Origin: Erwinia sp. ErVv1
GTDB taxonomy: Bacteria > Pseudomonadota > Gammaproteobacteria > Enterobacterales > Enterobacteriaceae
NCBI RefSeq assembly: GCF_900068895.1
Contig: NZ_CDPK01000003.1
Location: forward strand, 346,285 to 410,284
DNA length: 64,000 nucleotides
Direction: 5' to 3'
A program made the position numbers and the translations under genes. This document shows, piece after piece, positions 37,410 through 47,200 of this stretch (its first letter is position 1; each line of letters begins with the position of its first letter). The notes beneath the pieces are model-generated. The model made no database searches. It was not told the DNA's origin and was given only the letters and a program-made list of their open reading frames with translations.

Positions 37410-38192
37410 ATGATCCGTTCCTTGTGGATTGCCAAAACCGGCCTTGACGCCCAGCAAACAAATATGGACGTCATCTCGAACAACCTGGCCAACGTCAGCA
37501 CCAACGGCTTTAAACGCCAGCGTGCGGTGTTCGAAGATTTGATGTACCAAACTATTCGCCAGCCTGGCGCGCAGTCCTCTGAGCAGACAACGCTGCCCTC
37601 AGGCATGCAGCTGGGTACGGGTGTGCGCCCGGTCGCCACCGAGCGCTTACATACCCAGGGTAACCTGAACAAAACCGATTCGTCGAAAGATGTGGCGATC
37701 AGTGGTCAGGGTTACTTCCAGGTACAGATGCCCGACGGCACGCTGGCCTATACCCGCGATGGCTCCTTCCAGACCGACCAGAACGGTCAACTGGTAACCA
37801 ACGGCGGCTTCCCCGTGCAGCCCGCGATTACCATTCCGGCTAACGCCCTGAGCATGACCGTGGGACGCGATGGCGTGGTCAGCGTCACCCAGCAGGGCCA
37901 GACGCAGCCGGTGCAGGTTGGGCAGCTGACGCTGAGCACCTTTATTAACGATGCTGGCCTGGAAAGTAAGGGTGAAAACCTCTACCAGGAGACGCAGGCC
38001 TCCGGTGCGCCAACCGACAGTACGCCCGGTAACAACGGCGCTGGCCTGCTCTATCAGGGCTATGTCGAAACGTCCAACGTTAACGTTGCGGAAGAGCTGG
38101 TCAGTATGATCCAGACCCAGCGCGCTTATGAAATCAACAGCAAGGCCATCAGCACCTCCGATCAGATGCTGGCTAAGCTGACGCAGCTGTAA
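37410..38192 (+). CDS. flgG: Flagellar distal rod protein FlgG
   Basis: The 260-aa protein is FlgG, with exactly the E. coli length. [20 protein letters not shown] starts the protein and [20 protein letters not shown] is the rod motif. The C-terminus has [20 protein letters not shown]. It forms the distal rod that crosses the peptidoglycan and the outer membrane. A stable hairpin lies in the 109-base gap before flgH. Confidence 0.97.
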   Translation: MIRSLWIAKTGLDAQQTNMDVISNNLANVSTNGFKRQRAVFEDLMYQTIRQPGAQSSEQTTLPSGMQLGTGVRPVATERLHTQGNLNKTDSSKDVAISGQGYFQVQMPDGTLAYTRDGSFQTDQNGQLVTNGGFPVQPAITIPANALSMTVGRDGVVSVTQQGQTQPVQVGQLTLSTFINDAGLESKGENLYQETQASGAPTDSTPGNNGAGLLYQGYVETSNVNVAEELVSMIQTQRAYEINSKAISTSDQMLAKLTQL

Positions 38193-38243
38193 TAGTCGCA
38201 CTGCACAACCCGCCTGTTCCGGGTCGAAATTTTAAGGTTATGG

Positions 38244-38262
38244 CGGCCGGTTTTCCCGGCCG
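38244..38262 (+). other. GC hairpin between flgG and flgH
   Basis: CGGCCGG (38244-38250) and CCGGCCG (38256-38262) form a 7-bp stem with a 5-nt TTTTC loop, in the largest gap within flgBCDEFGHIJ. It is not followed by a T run, so it may adjust mRNA stability or partial termination between the rod and ring genes. Confidence 0.5.
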
Positions 38263-38301
38263 TTAATAAAAGAACTTCTGATGATTAAAGGTAGTGATTC
38301 C

Positions 38302-39003
38302 ATGGCGAAGCAAATTTCAGTGCCTGGACGTTTGTTGGTAGCAACGCTGCTCCTGACGCTTAACGGTTGTGCTTTGGTTCCCCGTAAGCCCCTGGTCGAT
38401 GGGTCGACAACGGCCCAGCCGCTGCCTGCTTCGCCAACGGTGGTTAACGGTTCTATTTTTCAGGGCGTGATGCCGATGAACTACGGTTACCAGCCGCTGT
38501 TCGAAGATCGACGCCCACGTAATATCGGCGATACGCTGACCATTACCCTGCAGGAAAACGTCAGCGCGAGCAAAAGCTCGACTGCGTCAGCAGGGCGTGA
38601 CGGCAGCAGTACGCTGGGCCTGACCGCATTACCAAGCGCCCTGACCGGGCTGCTGGGCGGCAGCAAAACCAATATTGACGCCAGCGGTAAGAATGACTTC
38701 GCCGGCAAGGGCGGCGCGACCGCGAATAACACCTTTACCGGCACCATCACCGTTACCGTTAATCAGGTATTGCCAAACGGAAACCTGAAAGTGGTCGGTG
38801 AGAAGCAGATCGAGATTAACCAGGGGACGGAATTTATCCGCTTCTCGGGCGTCGTTAACCCGCGCACCATCAGCGGCAGCAATAGCGTGGTGTCGACGCA
38901 GGTGGCGGATGCCCGCATTGAATACGTCGGCAACGGCTATATCAATGAAGCGCAGACCATGGGCTGGCTGCAACGGTTCTTCCTGAACCTGTCACCGTAC
39001 TAA
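38302..39003 (+). CDS. flgH: Flagellar L-ring lipoprotein FlgH
   Basis: The 233-aa product matches FlgH, the outer-membrane L-ring subunit. Its signal peptide ends in a lipobox-like LNGC near residue 23; lipidated Cys is essential in the family. [40 protein letters not shown] and [13 protein letters not shown] are diagnostic. I chose the ATG at 38302 because AAAGG lies ten bases upstream and the length fits (232 in E. coli); an in-frame ATG at 38281 would add seven residues. Confidence 0.94.
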   Translation: MAKQISVPGRLLVATLLLTLNGCALVPRKPLVDGSTTAQPLPASPTVVNGSIFQGVMPMNYGYQPLFEDRRPRNIGDTLTITLQENVSASKSSTASAGRDGSSTLGLTALPSALTGLLGGSKTNIDASGKNDFAGKGGATANNTFTGTITVTVNQVLPNGNLKVVGEKQIEINQGTEFIRFSGVVNPRTISGSNSVVSTQVADARIEYVGNGYINEAQTMGWLQRFFLNLSPY

Positions 39004-39012
39004 GAGGCTACA

Positions 39013-40119
39013 ATGCGTAAGATTATTTTTCAGTTTGCCCTGCTGCTGCTGGCGGGTATCAGCACTCTGGCTCAGGCGGATCGCATTCGCGATCTGACTA
39101 CCGTGGGCGGCGTGCGCGATAACTCGCTGATTGGCTACGGGCTGGTGGTGGGCCTTGACGGCTCCGGTGACCAGACTACCCAGACGCCCTTTACCACGCA
39201 GAGCCTGAACAACATGCTCTCGCAGCTCGGGATCACCGTGCCCGCGGGCACCAATATGCAGCTAAAAAACGTGGCTGCGGTAATGGTGACCGGGAAGCTG
39301 CCCGCCTTTGGCCGTCAGGGTCAGGTGATCGACGTAGTCGTTTCCTCTATGGGTAACGCCAAAAGCCTGCGCGGCGGCACGCTGCTGATGACGCCCTTAA
39401 AAGGGGTGGATAATCAGGTTTACGCGCTGGCGCAGGGGAACATTCTGGTCGGCGGTGCGGGTGCCTCAGCGGGCGGAAGCAGCGTAACCGTCAACCAGGT
39501 TAACGGTGGGCGCATAACCGGCGGCGCGACCATTGAGCGCGAACTGCCGACTAACTTCGGCACGCAAAGCGTTATCAACCTGTTTCTGAATGATGAAGAC
39601 TTCAGCATGGCGCAGCGGATCAGCGATGCGATTAACGCCCACAGCGGCTACGGTTCCGCTCAGGCGCTGGATGGTCGTACGGTGCAGGTGCAGGTGTCTG
39701 CCAACGGCACCTCGCAGGTTCGCCTGCTGGCGGATATTCAGAATATCGACGTCTCAGTGCCGATTCAGGATGCGAAAGTGATTATCAACTCGCGGACCGG
39801 TACGGTGGTAATGAATCGCGAAGTGATGCTCAGCAGCTGCGCCATTGCCCAGGGCAACCTGTCGGTGACGGTGAATCAGCAGCAGAACGTTAGCCAGCCG
39901 AATACGCCTTTTGCCGGGGGCCAGACGGTCACCACGCCGCAGACGCAAATTGACCTGCGTCAGAGCGGTGGGGCACTGCAAAGCGTGAACGCCAGCGCGA
40001 ACCTGAACAGCGTGGTGCGGGCGCTTAACGCGCTGGGCGCAACGCCTATCGATCTGATGTCTATTCTGCAATCCATGCAGAGTGCCGGCTGCCTGCATGC
40101 CAAACTGGAAATCATCTGA
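39013..40119 (+). CDS. flgI: Flagellar P-ring protein FlgI
   Basis: The 368-aa protein matches FlgI, which forms the P-ring around the rod in the peptidoglycan layer. A cleavable signal peptide ends near [30 protein letters not shown] and [20 protein letters not shown] are strongly conserved, and the C-terminus has [20 protein letters not shown]. The stop overlaps the flgJ ATG by one base, so the two are coupled. Confidence 0.97.
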   Translation: MRKIIFQFALLLLAGISTLAQADRIRDLTTVGGVRDNSLIGYGLVVGLDGSGDQTTQTPFTTQSLNNMLSQLGITVPAGTNMQLKNVAAVMVTGKLPAFGRQGQVIDVVVSSMGNAKSLRGGTLLMTPLKGVDNQVYALAQGNILVGGAGASAGGSSVTVNQVNGGRITGGATIERELPTNFGTQSVINLFLNDEDFSMAQRISDAINAHSGYGSAQALDGRTVQVQVSANGTSQVRLLADIQNIDVSVPIQDAKVIINSRTGTVVMNREVMLSSCAIAQGNLSVTVNQQQNVSQPNTPFAGGQTVTTPQTQIDLRQSGGALQSVNASANLNSVVRALNALGATPIDLMSILQSMQSAGCLHAKLEII

Positions 40120-41057
40120 TGAGCGATTCTCAATCTCTGATGGGGGCGGCGTACGACAGCCGCTCGCTTAACAACCTTAAACGCCAGGCCAGCGGCGACC
40201 CGAAGGCGCATGCCCGGGAAGTGGCTAAACAGGTGGAAGGGATGTTCGTACAGATGATGCTGAAAAGCATGCGTGAGGCCCTGCCGCAGGATGGCCTGCT
40301 CAGCACGGAGCAGACGCGGCTCTACACCTCAATGTACGATCAGCAGATTGGGCAACAGATCGCCTCTAAGGGTCTGGGTCTGGCTGATATGATGGTTAAG
40401 CAGATGGAGCAGGCGCAGCCGCTGGATGAAAAAGCGGGCACCGTGCCGATGATGCTGGATAAAAACTTCATTAACACGCTGCCGCCGCTGGCGATGGAAC
40501 AGATCGTTCGCCGTGCGGTGCCGCGTTTACCCTCGTCCGAGACACCACTCAGCGGCGACAGCAGCGATTTCATCGCCCAGCTTTCACAGCCGGCGCAGCT
40601 GGCCAGCGCCCAGAGTGGGATCCCGCATCACCTGATCCTGGCGCAGGCCGCGCTGGAGTCCGGCTGGGGGCAGCGGCAGATCCGCACCGCCGATGGCAAA
40701 CCGAGCTACAACGTGTTCGGTATCAAAGCGGGTGCAAACTGGCAGGGCAAGAGCACCGAAATTACCACCACCGAATATGAGAACGGCGAAGCGGTGAAGG
40801 TGAAGGCCAAATTCCGCGTCTACGACTCCTATTTCGACGCGCTCAATGATTATGTCAAGCTGATTGCCAATAACCCGCGCTACTCCGCCGTGACTACCGC
40901 CTCTACCCCGGAACAGGGGGCGCAGGCCCTGCAGGCAGCGGGCTATGCTACCGATCCAAAATATGCCCAAAAGCTGGTGGGGATGATCCATCAATTCAAA
41001 AGCATGGGTGAAAAAGTGGTTAAAGCCTATACCCAGGATATTGGCGATTTGTTCTGA
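40119..41057 (+). CDS. flgJ: Flagellar rod cap and muramidase FlgJ
   Basis: The 312-aa protein has two domains, as in E. coli FlgJ (313 aa). Residues 1-100 (AREVAKQVEGMFVQMMLKSM) make the rod cap. Residues 150-312 are a glucosaminidase of the GH73 type with ILAQAALESGWGQRQIRTAD, containing the catalytic Glu, and KFRVYDSYFDALNDYVKLIA. It opens the peptidoglycan for the growing rod. It closes the flgB operon; a sigma-28 promoter for flgKL starts within 10 bases after its stop. Confidence 0.96.
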   Translation: MSDSQSLMGAAYDSRSLNNLKRQASGDPKAHAREVAKQVEGMFVQMMLKSMREALPQDGLLSTEQTRLYTSMYDQQIGQQIASKGLGLADMMVKQMEQAQPLDEKAGTVPMMLDKNFINTLPPLAMEQIVRRAVPRLPSSETPLSGDSSDFIAQLSQPAQLASAQSGIPHHLILAQAALESGWGQRQIRTADGKPSYNVFGIKAGANWQGKSTEITTTEYENGEAVKVKAKFRVYDSYFDALNDYVKLIANNPRYSAVTTASTPEQGAQALQAAGYATDPKYAQKLVGMIHQFKSMGEKVVKAYTQDIGDLF

Positions 41058-41065
41058 TTAATTGC

Positions 41066-41092
41066 TCAAGTTTGTCGCGGTTTAACCGATAA
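41066..41092 (+). promoter_or_regulatory. Sigma-28 (FliA) promoter of flgKL
   Basis: TCAAGTTT (41066-41073), an 11-base spacer and ACCGATAA (41085-41092) match the FliA consensus TAAAGTTT-N11-GCCGATAA in 14 of 16 positions. It lies in the 120-base gap between flgJ and flgK. Confidence 0.9.
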
Positions 41093-41177
41093 CTCTAACA
41101 AGCCGGATTTGCGTTAAGCGCAGCCGCAGAATCTTCTTACCTGCCCGTGCCGTGGCCTGGGTACAAAAGGAACCGAG

Positions 41178-42830
41178 ATGTCTAATTTAATCAATACCGC
41201 GATGTCCGGGTTAAGCGCCGCTCAGGCCGCGTTAAACACCACCAGTAATAACATCAGTAACTACAGCGTTGCCGGTTATTCGCGTCAGACGACGATTCTG
41301 GCGCAGGCAAACAGCACGCTGACCGGCGCGAGCTATGTGGGTAACGGCGTCTCCGTTTCCAGCGTCAACCGTGAGTATGATGCCTTTATTACTAATCAGC
41401 TACGCAACGCCAGCACGCAGTCCAGCGCGCTGACCACGCAGTACAATCAGCTGTCTAATATCGATAAAATGTTCTCCAGCACCACCAACACCTTATCGAC
41501 CAATATGCAGGACTTCTTCTCCTCGCTACAGACGCTGGTCAGTAACGCGAGCGATTCGTCCGCGCGTCAGACCGTGCTGGGCAAGGCCGACGGCCTGGTC
41601 AATCAGTTCCAGGTGACGGATACCTATCTGCGTAATCTCGACAGCAGCCTGAATACGTCCGTTTCCTCTACCGTCGACCAGGTAAACAGCTATACCAAAC
41701 AGATTGCGAATATTAACCAGCAGATCACCAAATTAAAGGGTGCGGGCGCGGGCAGCGAGCCGAACGATCTGCTGGATCAGCGCGATCAGCTGGTCAGTTC
41801 TCTGAATAACCTGGTGGGTGTGACCGTCAGTCAGCAGGATGGCGGCAGCTACAACATCAGCATGGGCAACGGTATCTCACTGGTGCAGGGCGACAGTGCC
41901 AGCCAGCTGGCCGCCGTGCCATCGAGCAGCGATCCAAACCGGACCACCATCGCCACCGTTGACGCCGTCACCGGCGCCACCACCGAAATTCCCGAAAAGC
42001 TGGTGACCACCGGCTCGCTGGGTGGCCTGCTGTCGTTCCGCACCGATCTGGATAATACCCGTAATCAGCTGGGGCAGCTGGCGATGACGCTGGGCGACAG
42101 CTTTAACACCCAGCATGAAGCGGGCTATGACGTGAACGGCGACAAGGGCGAGGCTTTCTTCAAACTCGGCAGCCCGTCAGTCACGGCCAATACCAAAAAT
42201 ACCAGCACTGCCTCCGTCAGCGCCGCGTGGACCGATACCAGTAAGGTGCAGGCCTCCAACTACAAGGTAAGCTACGACGGGTCAAACTGGAACGTAACGC
42301 GCCTGTCGGATAATGCCAGCGTAACCGCCACCTCTGGCACCGACAGCAGCGGTAACTCCACGCTGGCCTTTGACGGCCTGCAGCTGACGGTCAGCGGCAC
42401 CCCGGCGGCGAAAGACAGCTTTCTGGTGAAACCGGTCTCTGATGTCATTGTTAATATGGACGTGAATATTACCGATGAGTCTAAAGTTGCCGCCGCCGGT
42501 GCCGATGATGGAGTGAGTGATAACACCAACGCTCAGTCGCTTTTAGATCTGCAAACCAAAAAGGTCATCAACAGCAACAGCACCCTGACCCAGGGCTATG
42601 CCAGCATGGTGGCGAATATTGGTAACAAAACCAGCAATCTGGAAGCGACCAGTACCACCCAGACCAATGTGGTAACTCAGCTGACCAATCAGCAGCAGTC
42701 GGTTTCCGGCGTTAATCTGGATGAAGAATACGGCAATCTGACTCGCTATCAGCAGTATTACTCGGCTAACGCCCAGGTTCTGCAGACTGCCAGCACCATT
42801 TTCAATGCGCTTATCAGCGCCATTAGCTGA
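41178..42830 (+). CDS. flgK: Hook-filament junction protein FlgK (HAP1)
   Basis: The 550-aa protein matches FlgK, the first hook-associated protein between hook and filament. It has the conserved N-terminus LINTAMSGLSAAQAALNTTS and NISNYSVAGYSRQTTIL, D0/D1 helices with LLDQRDQLVSSLNNLVGVTV, a variable Ser/Thr/Ala-rich middle, and the C-terminal NLDEEYGNLTRYQQYYSANA-type helix. Length equals E. coli (547 aa). An AAAGGAACCGAG ribosome site precedes the ATG. Late expression by sigma-28 is implied by the upstream promoter. flgL follows after 22 bases. Confidence 0.96.
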   Translation: MSNLINTAMSGLSAAQAALNTTSNNISNYSVAGYSRQTTILAQANSTLTGASYVGNGVSVSSVNREYDAFITNQLRNASTQSSALTTQYNQLSNIDKMFSSTTNTLSTNMQDFFSSLQTLVSNASDSSARQTVLGKADGLVNQFQVTDTYLRNLDSSLNTSVSSTVDQVNSYTKQIANINQQITKLKGAGAGSEPNDLLDQRDQLVSSLNNLVGVTVSQQDGGSYNISMGNGISLVQGDSASQLAAVPSSSDPNRTTIATVDAVTGATTEIPEKLVTTGSLGGLLSFRTDLDNTRNQLGQLAMTLGDSFNTQHEAGYDVNGDKGEAFFKLGSPSVTANTKNTSTASVSAAWTDTSKVQASNYKVSYDGSNWNVTRLSDNASVTATSGTDSSGNSTLAFDGLQLTVSGTPAAKDSFLVKPVSDVIVNMDVNITDESKVAAAGADDGVSDNTNAQSLLDLQTKKVINSNSTLTQGYASMVANIGNKTSNLEATSTTQTNVVTQLTNQQQSVSGVNLDEEYGNLTRYQQYYSANAQVLQTASTIFNALISAIS

Positions 42831-42852
42831 TAACTGAATTAAGGAATCCGTC

Positions 42853-43818
42853 ATGCGTCTCAGTACTTCCATGATCTACGATCAGCAGATGCGCGGCATC
42901 AGCAGTTCGCAGGCGAGCTGGCTGAAGGTCGGTGAACAGCTCTCTTCCGGTAAGCGCGTGGTGACCCCGTCTGATGACCCGGTTGCGGCAGCCCAGGCGG
43001 TCGTGCTGGGGCAGGCCCAGTCCCAGAACACGCAGTATAAAACCGCGAGAACCTTTGCGACTAACGGGATCTCGCAGGAAGAGACCACGCTACAGCAGGT
43101 GACCAGCGTCATTCAGCAGGCGCAGACCGTGGTGGTTGCGGCGGCTAACGGCACGCTGTCAGATGATGACCGCGCATCCTATGCTACACAGCTGACCGGG
43201 ATCCGCGCGCAGCTGCTCAACCTGGCTAACTCTACCGATGGCAATGGCAGCTATATTTTCGCCGGTTACAAGACCAACAGCGCGCCTTTTACTACCGATG
43301 CCAGCGGCAGCGTCTCCTATACCGGCGGCACTACTGCGATTACGCAAAAAGTGGACGCTAACCGCACCATGGTGACCAGCCATACCGGTAGCCAGGTCTT
43401 TATGTCACTGACCAGCAACGCTAAAGCGGAGCCGGACGGCAGTACCAGCGAAGCGAATATCTTTAACACCCTGGATACGGCGATTGCCTCCCTGAATACG
43501 CCGCTGGCCAGCGCCGATGATGCGGCAAGTACGGCAGCCAGCGCTGCGATCGACAAAACCAGCCGGGGATTAAGTAACTCGCTAAACAACGTGCTGAAAG
43601 TGCGTTCCGAGCTGGGTACGCAGCTTAATGAGCTGGATAACCTGAATTCAAAAGGTGACGATACCGCCACCAATCAGGCAACGGAAATGAGCGGGCTGGT
43701 TGACGTGGATTACACCAGCGCGATCTCGTCCTACACCATGCAGCAGACGGCCCTGCAGGCCTCTTATAAAGTCTTTACCGACATGTCCAGCATGTCCCTG
43801 TTCAAACTGAACGGCTAG
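42853..43818 (+). CDS. flgL: Hook-filament junction protein FlgL (HAP3)
   Basis: The 321-aa protein matches FlgL, the second junction protein, to which the filament cap and flagellin attach. MRLSTSMIYDQQMRGISSSQ and LSSGKRVVTPSDDPVAAAQA are the diagnostic N-terminal segments; VDVDYTSAISSYTMQQTALQ ends the axial helix. Length is near the E. coli value (317 aa). A strong terminator follows 45 bases after the stop and ends the flgKL transcript. Confidence 0.96.
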   Translation: MRLSTSMIYDQQMRGISSSQASWLKVGEQLSSGKRVVTPSDDPVAAAQAVVLGQAQSQNTQYKTARTFATNGISQEETTLQQVTSVIQQAQTVVVAAANGTLSDDDRASYATQLTGIRAQLLNLANSTDGNGSYIFAGYKTNSAPFTTDASGSVSYTGGTTAITQKVDANRTMVTSHTGSQVFMSLTSNAKAEPDGSTSEANIFNTLDTAIASLNTPLASADDAASTAASAAIDKTSRGLSNSLNNVLKVRSELGTQLNELDNLNSKGDDTATNQATEMSGLVDVDYTSAISSYTMQQTALQASYKVFTDMSSMSLFKLNG

Positions 43819-43862
43819 TCACTTAATTTTGAACGTACTTTAACCGGGTACGTTCACCTTCT

Positions 43863-43902
43863 CCCGCTATTGGGGCTAACCACCCGATAGCGGGTTTTTT
43901 TT
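43863..43902 (+). terminator. Terminator after flgL
   Basis: CCCGCTAT (43863-43870) and ATAGCGGG (43887-43894) form a stem that can be extended by an inner GGG/CCC pairing, followed by eight T. It ends the flgKL operon. Confidence 0.9.
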
Positions 43903-44114
43903 ATCTGCATTATCCCTGTTTAGTGATTCAGCATAGCTTCATCTCTGGCTCTATTCGGAACGGCTTCGTTCAGTCCCAATCAGCACATTAAACCTACTCA
44001 GCCCGACACCTCTAAACCTACTAAGCGACACCTCTGTTCAATGACATGCTGTAAACCCAACTCAACACCGGCACCCGCACTGTTGGCCGGGTAGCAATGC
44101 AGTCGGTCATGAAA

Positions 44115-44150
44115 TATCAATATCAGTATCAGTATCAGTATCAGTATCGC
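44115..44150. repeat. TATCAG hexanucleotide tandem repeat
   Basis: Six tandem hexamers: TATCAA, four perfect TATCAG and a last TATCGC. The array lies in non-coding sequence before the rne terminator. It is the kind of short repeat that can vary in copy number between strains. Confidence 0.85.
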
Positions 44151-44177
44151 GACGGGAAAAAACGAGAAGGGGAAGAT

Positions 44178-44211
44178 AAAAAAAAGCCCCGGTCAACTGA
44201 CCAGGGCTTTT
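44178..44211 (-). terminator. Terminator of rne
   Basis: On the minus strand AAAAGCCCTGGTCA pairs with TGACCGGGGCTTTT with one mismatch over a 2-nt loop, followed by a run of eight T. It ends 15 bases beyond the rne stop. Confidence 0.85.
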
Positions 44212-44225
44212 ATTAGCAGAGTGGC

Positions 44226-47200
44226 TTAATCCTGCGGGCGCGTTGCAGGCGCGGTGGCCTGGTGCGTTGCAGCATGTCCACCCGCTGCACCTTTACCGTC
44301 AAAGTTATAGGCCGGACGTACCCAGTCACTCTGGTGTGACGAGTCGGACTCAGGCGTATAATCAGGCGCGGGTGCTTTGGTCATTGGCGCGGCGGCATGA
44401 TGCTTCCAGGCGGAAACAGGCGCATTCTCAGCCACTACCGCTTCGCTGGCGACCGGCGCCGCTGCGGCAGATTCTGCAACGGGAGCGCTGGTGACAGTAG
44501 CGGGCTCTGCAGCAGGGGACTGCGCAGGGGCAGATGCTCTGTTGCTTTCTGCCACTGGGTGACTTTCGCCAGCCTGCGGAGCGGAAGCTGACGCCTGAGT
44601 TACCGGAGCGGATTCATGCTGGGCTACAGGCGTTTCATTCTGCACAGGCGCGGATTCACGCTGGGCAGCAGGCGTGTCACCCTGCACAGGCGCGGAATCA
44701 CGCTGGGCAGCAGGCGTTTCATCCTGCACAGGCGCGGATTCACGCGGGGCTACAGGCGTTTCATCCTGCACAGGCGCGGAGTCACCCTGGGCAGCAGGCG
44801 TTTCACCCTGCACAGGCGCGGAGTCACGCTGGGCAGCAGCGGCTTCAGCCGGGGCCGAAGCAGGCTCGTCACGGGCCGGAACCGGCGCATGGGGCTCAGA
44901 GGTCGCTTCCAGCGCAGCGGAGCGTGAAGGCACGTCTTGTCGCGTCCCGGCGTTCACATCAGCGGCACTGTCGGCAGCCAGCTGGCTGGCGGCGTCGGCA
45001 ATACGCGGTTCTGATGACGAACGATCGGTGGGCTCTACAGACGGGCTAACCGATGCTTCTACAGCGGGTTTGATCTCATCAGCTGCAACGGCCTGTTCAG
45101 AGATGCTTTCCGCAGTCTGTTCATCAGCGGCCGAGATAACTGAAGGCTGCTGATTTACCGGCGCGTCAATCGCATCCGTTTCGTCGGTATTAACCAGCGT
45201 CACCTGTGGCTTCTCTTCCGGCTGAGGTTCGGCGATATGCACCGGCTCTGCCTCACCCTGATTCAGAGCTGACTGAGCGGCACCCTCTGCAACGGCGAAA
45301 GCGTCTGCCTGATCCTGATGGCCATACTCAGGCACAACAGACTGCTCGGGCTCAGCGTGCTCATCAGTTACCTGCGCAACCGGATAGGAGATCCACACTT
45401 TACCTGAAGCCATTTCCGGGGAAGCGGCTGCGAAAGTCAGTGGCATCGGTGACTGATTTGGATAGCGCTCGTCACGATAGCGACGACGGCGCTGTCCGCT
45501 GACGCGCAGATGGCGAGGCGAACGACGTGAGCGACGCGGCATGCTGTCACGCTCGTCTCCCTCATCGGCTTCGGCCACTGGCTCTACAGCGACAGGCTTT
45601 TCTTCGTCGGAAGGTTCTGACGTGCTCTCTTCGGTGTGGAAAGAGCGCGCAGCAGTCTGCTCAGCGGTTTCGATACGCACTTTCTGGTTTAGCTGGCGCG
45701 GTTTACGGCGCGGCATCACCTCAACGGTGTCGTCGCTGGTTTCCGCAACCTCTTCCAGCACTGCCGGCTCTTGCAGCTGATCTTCCTGCGCCGTCGGACG
45801 TTTATCATCCTGGCGACGGCGTGAGCGATCGTTGCGTTCGCGACGCGGTTGCTGCTCGATGGCGGCTTCGTCAGTTAACTGAACCTCTTCACGAACCTCA
45901 TCCTGAACGACGACGTTGCGCTTGTTACGACGGTTATCTTCGCGGCCTTCAGCAGCAGGATCGCGATCGCGGACCATACGTTCGTTGCGGCTCGCGTTAC
46001 GATCCCCACGGTCATTATTGCGTTCGCCACGGTTGTTATTGCGCTCACCACGGTCGTTACGGTCGTTGTTACGCTCGCCACGGTCGTTATTACGTTCGTT
46101 ACGGTCGCCACGGTCGTTATTACGTTCGTTACGGTCGCTGTTGCGCTCGCCACGGTCATTGTTACGGTCGTTATTGCGTTCGCCACGGTCGTTGTTACGT
46201 TCGTTACGGTCGTTGTTACGCTCGCCACGATCGTTATTGCGCTCGTTACGGTCGTTATTTCGGTCACCACGATCGTTATTGCGTTCGCTGCTGTTGCGAT
46301 CGCCGTAGCGTTCACCACGCTCACCGTTACGGTCGCGACGATTATTCTGTCGGCGATTATTACGGCGCTCACCGCGCGGGGCGGCTGGCGCGGCGACGGG
46401 CGCCTTCTCTTCCACGACTTCTGGCTGAGCCTCTGCGACCTGCGGCTTCTCTTCACCCGCAAACATCTTCTTCAGGCCACGGACGAAGCGGCCCAGCAGG
46501 CTACCTTCGGGCGCAGCAGCAGGCGCTTTTGGCGCGGCGGTGGCTTCAGGTGCAGCGATTGCTGGCGCCTCAGGGACTTTTTCCTGTGGCATTGGCGGAG
46601 CATCAGGCATGACAAAGGCCGCCAGAGCCGGTTGCTCCGGGCGCTTGCGCTCAGCGTGATCTTCTTCAGACGGCAGCGCCATCTCGGCTTCATGCAGCTT
46701 CGGCAGGTGGTAGCTGAGCGTCTGCGTCTCTTCGCCCGTACGTACGCGCAGGACGGAGTAGTGCGGCGTCTCCATCTGATCGTTTGGCACGATGATGGCG
46801 CGAACGCCGCCCTGGCGCTTTTCAATCGCGCTCACCGCTTCACGTTTTTCATTGAGCAGGTAAGAGGCGATTTGCACCGGCACGATCGCGTGGACTTCTT
46901 TGGTATTTTCCTTCAGCGCTTCTTCTTCAATCAGTCGGAGAATAGAGAGCGACAGGGACTCGTTATCACGAATGGTTCCGGTACCGCTACAGCGCGGGCA
47001 GACGTGGTGGCTTGACTCACCCAGCGACGGGCTGAGGCGCTGGCGTGACATTTCCAGCAGACCGAAACGTGAAATATGGCTGATCTGAATGCGGGCACGA
47101 TCCTGACGGACGGCGTCACGCAGACGGTTTTCAACCGCACGCTGATGGCGAACCGGCGTCATATCAATGAAGTCGATAACAATCAGCCCGCCCAAATCGC

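Larger units (their letters stand above)
43903..44225. other. Intergenic region between flgL and rne
   Basis: About 320 bases without a gene between the convergent flgL and rne. The left part is featureless. It holds a hexamer tandem array at 44115-44150 and the rne terminator at 44178-44211. Confidence 0.5.

Noticed and set aside
45527..46612. Long plus-strand frame (361 codons) opposite rne
   Set aside because: It lies fully inside rne on the opposite strand, and its Arg/Tyr/His-rich translation is a by-product of the repeat tract. The rne frame is certain by homology.
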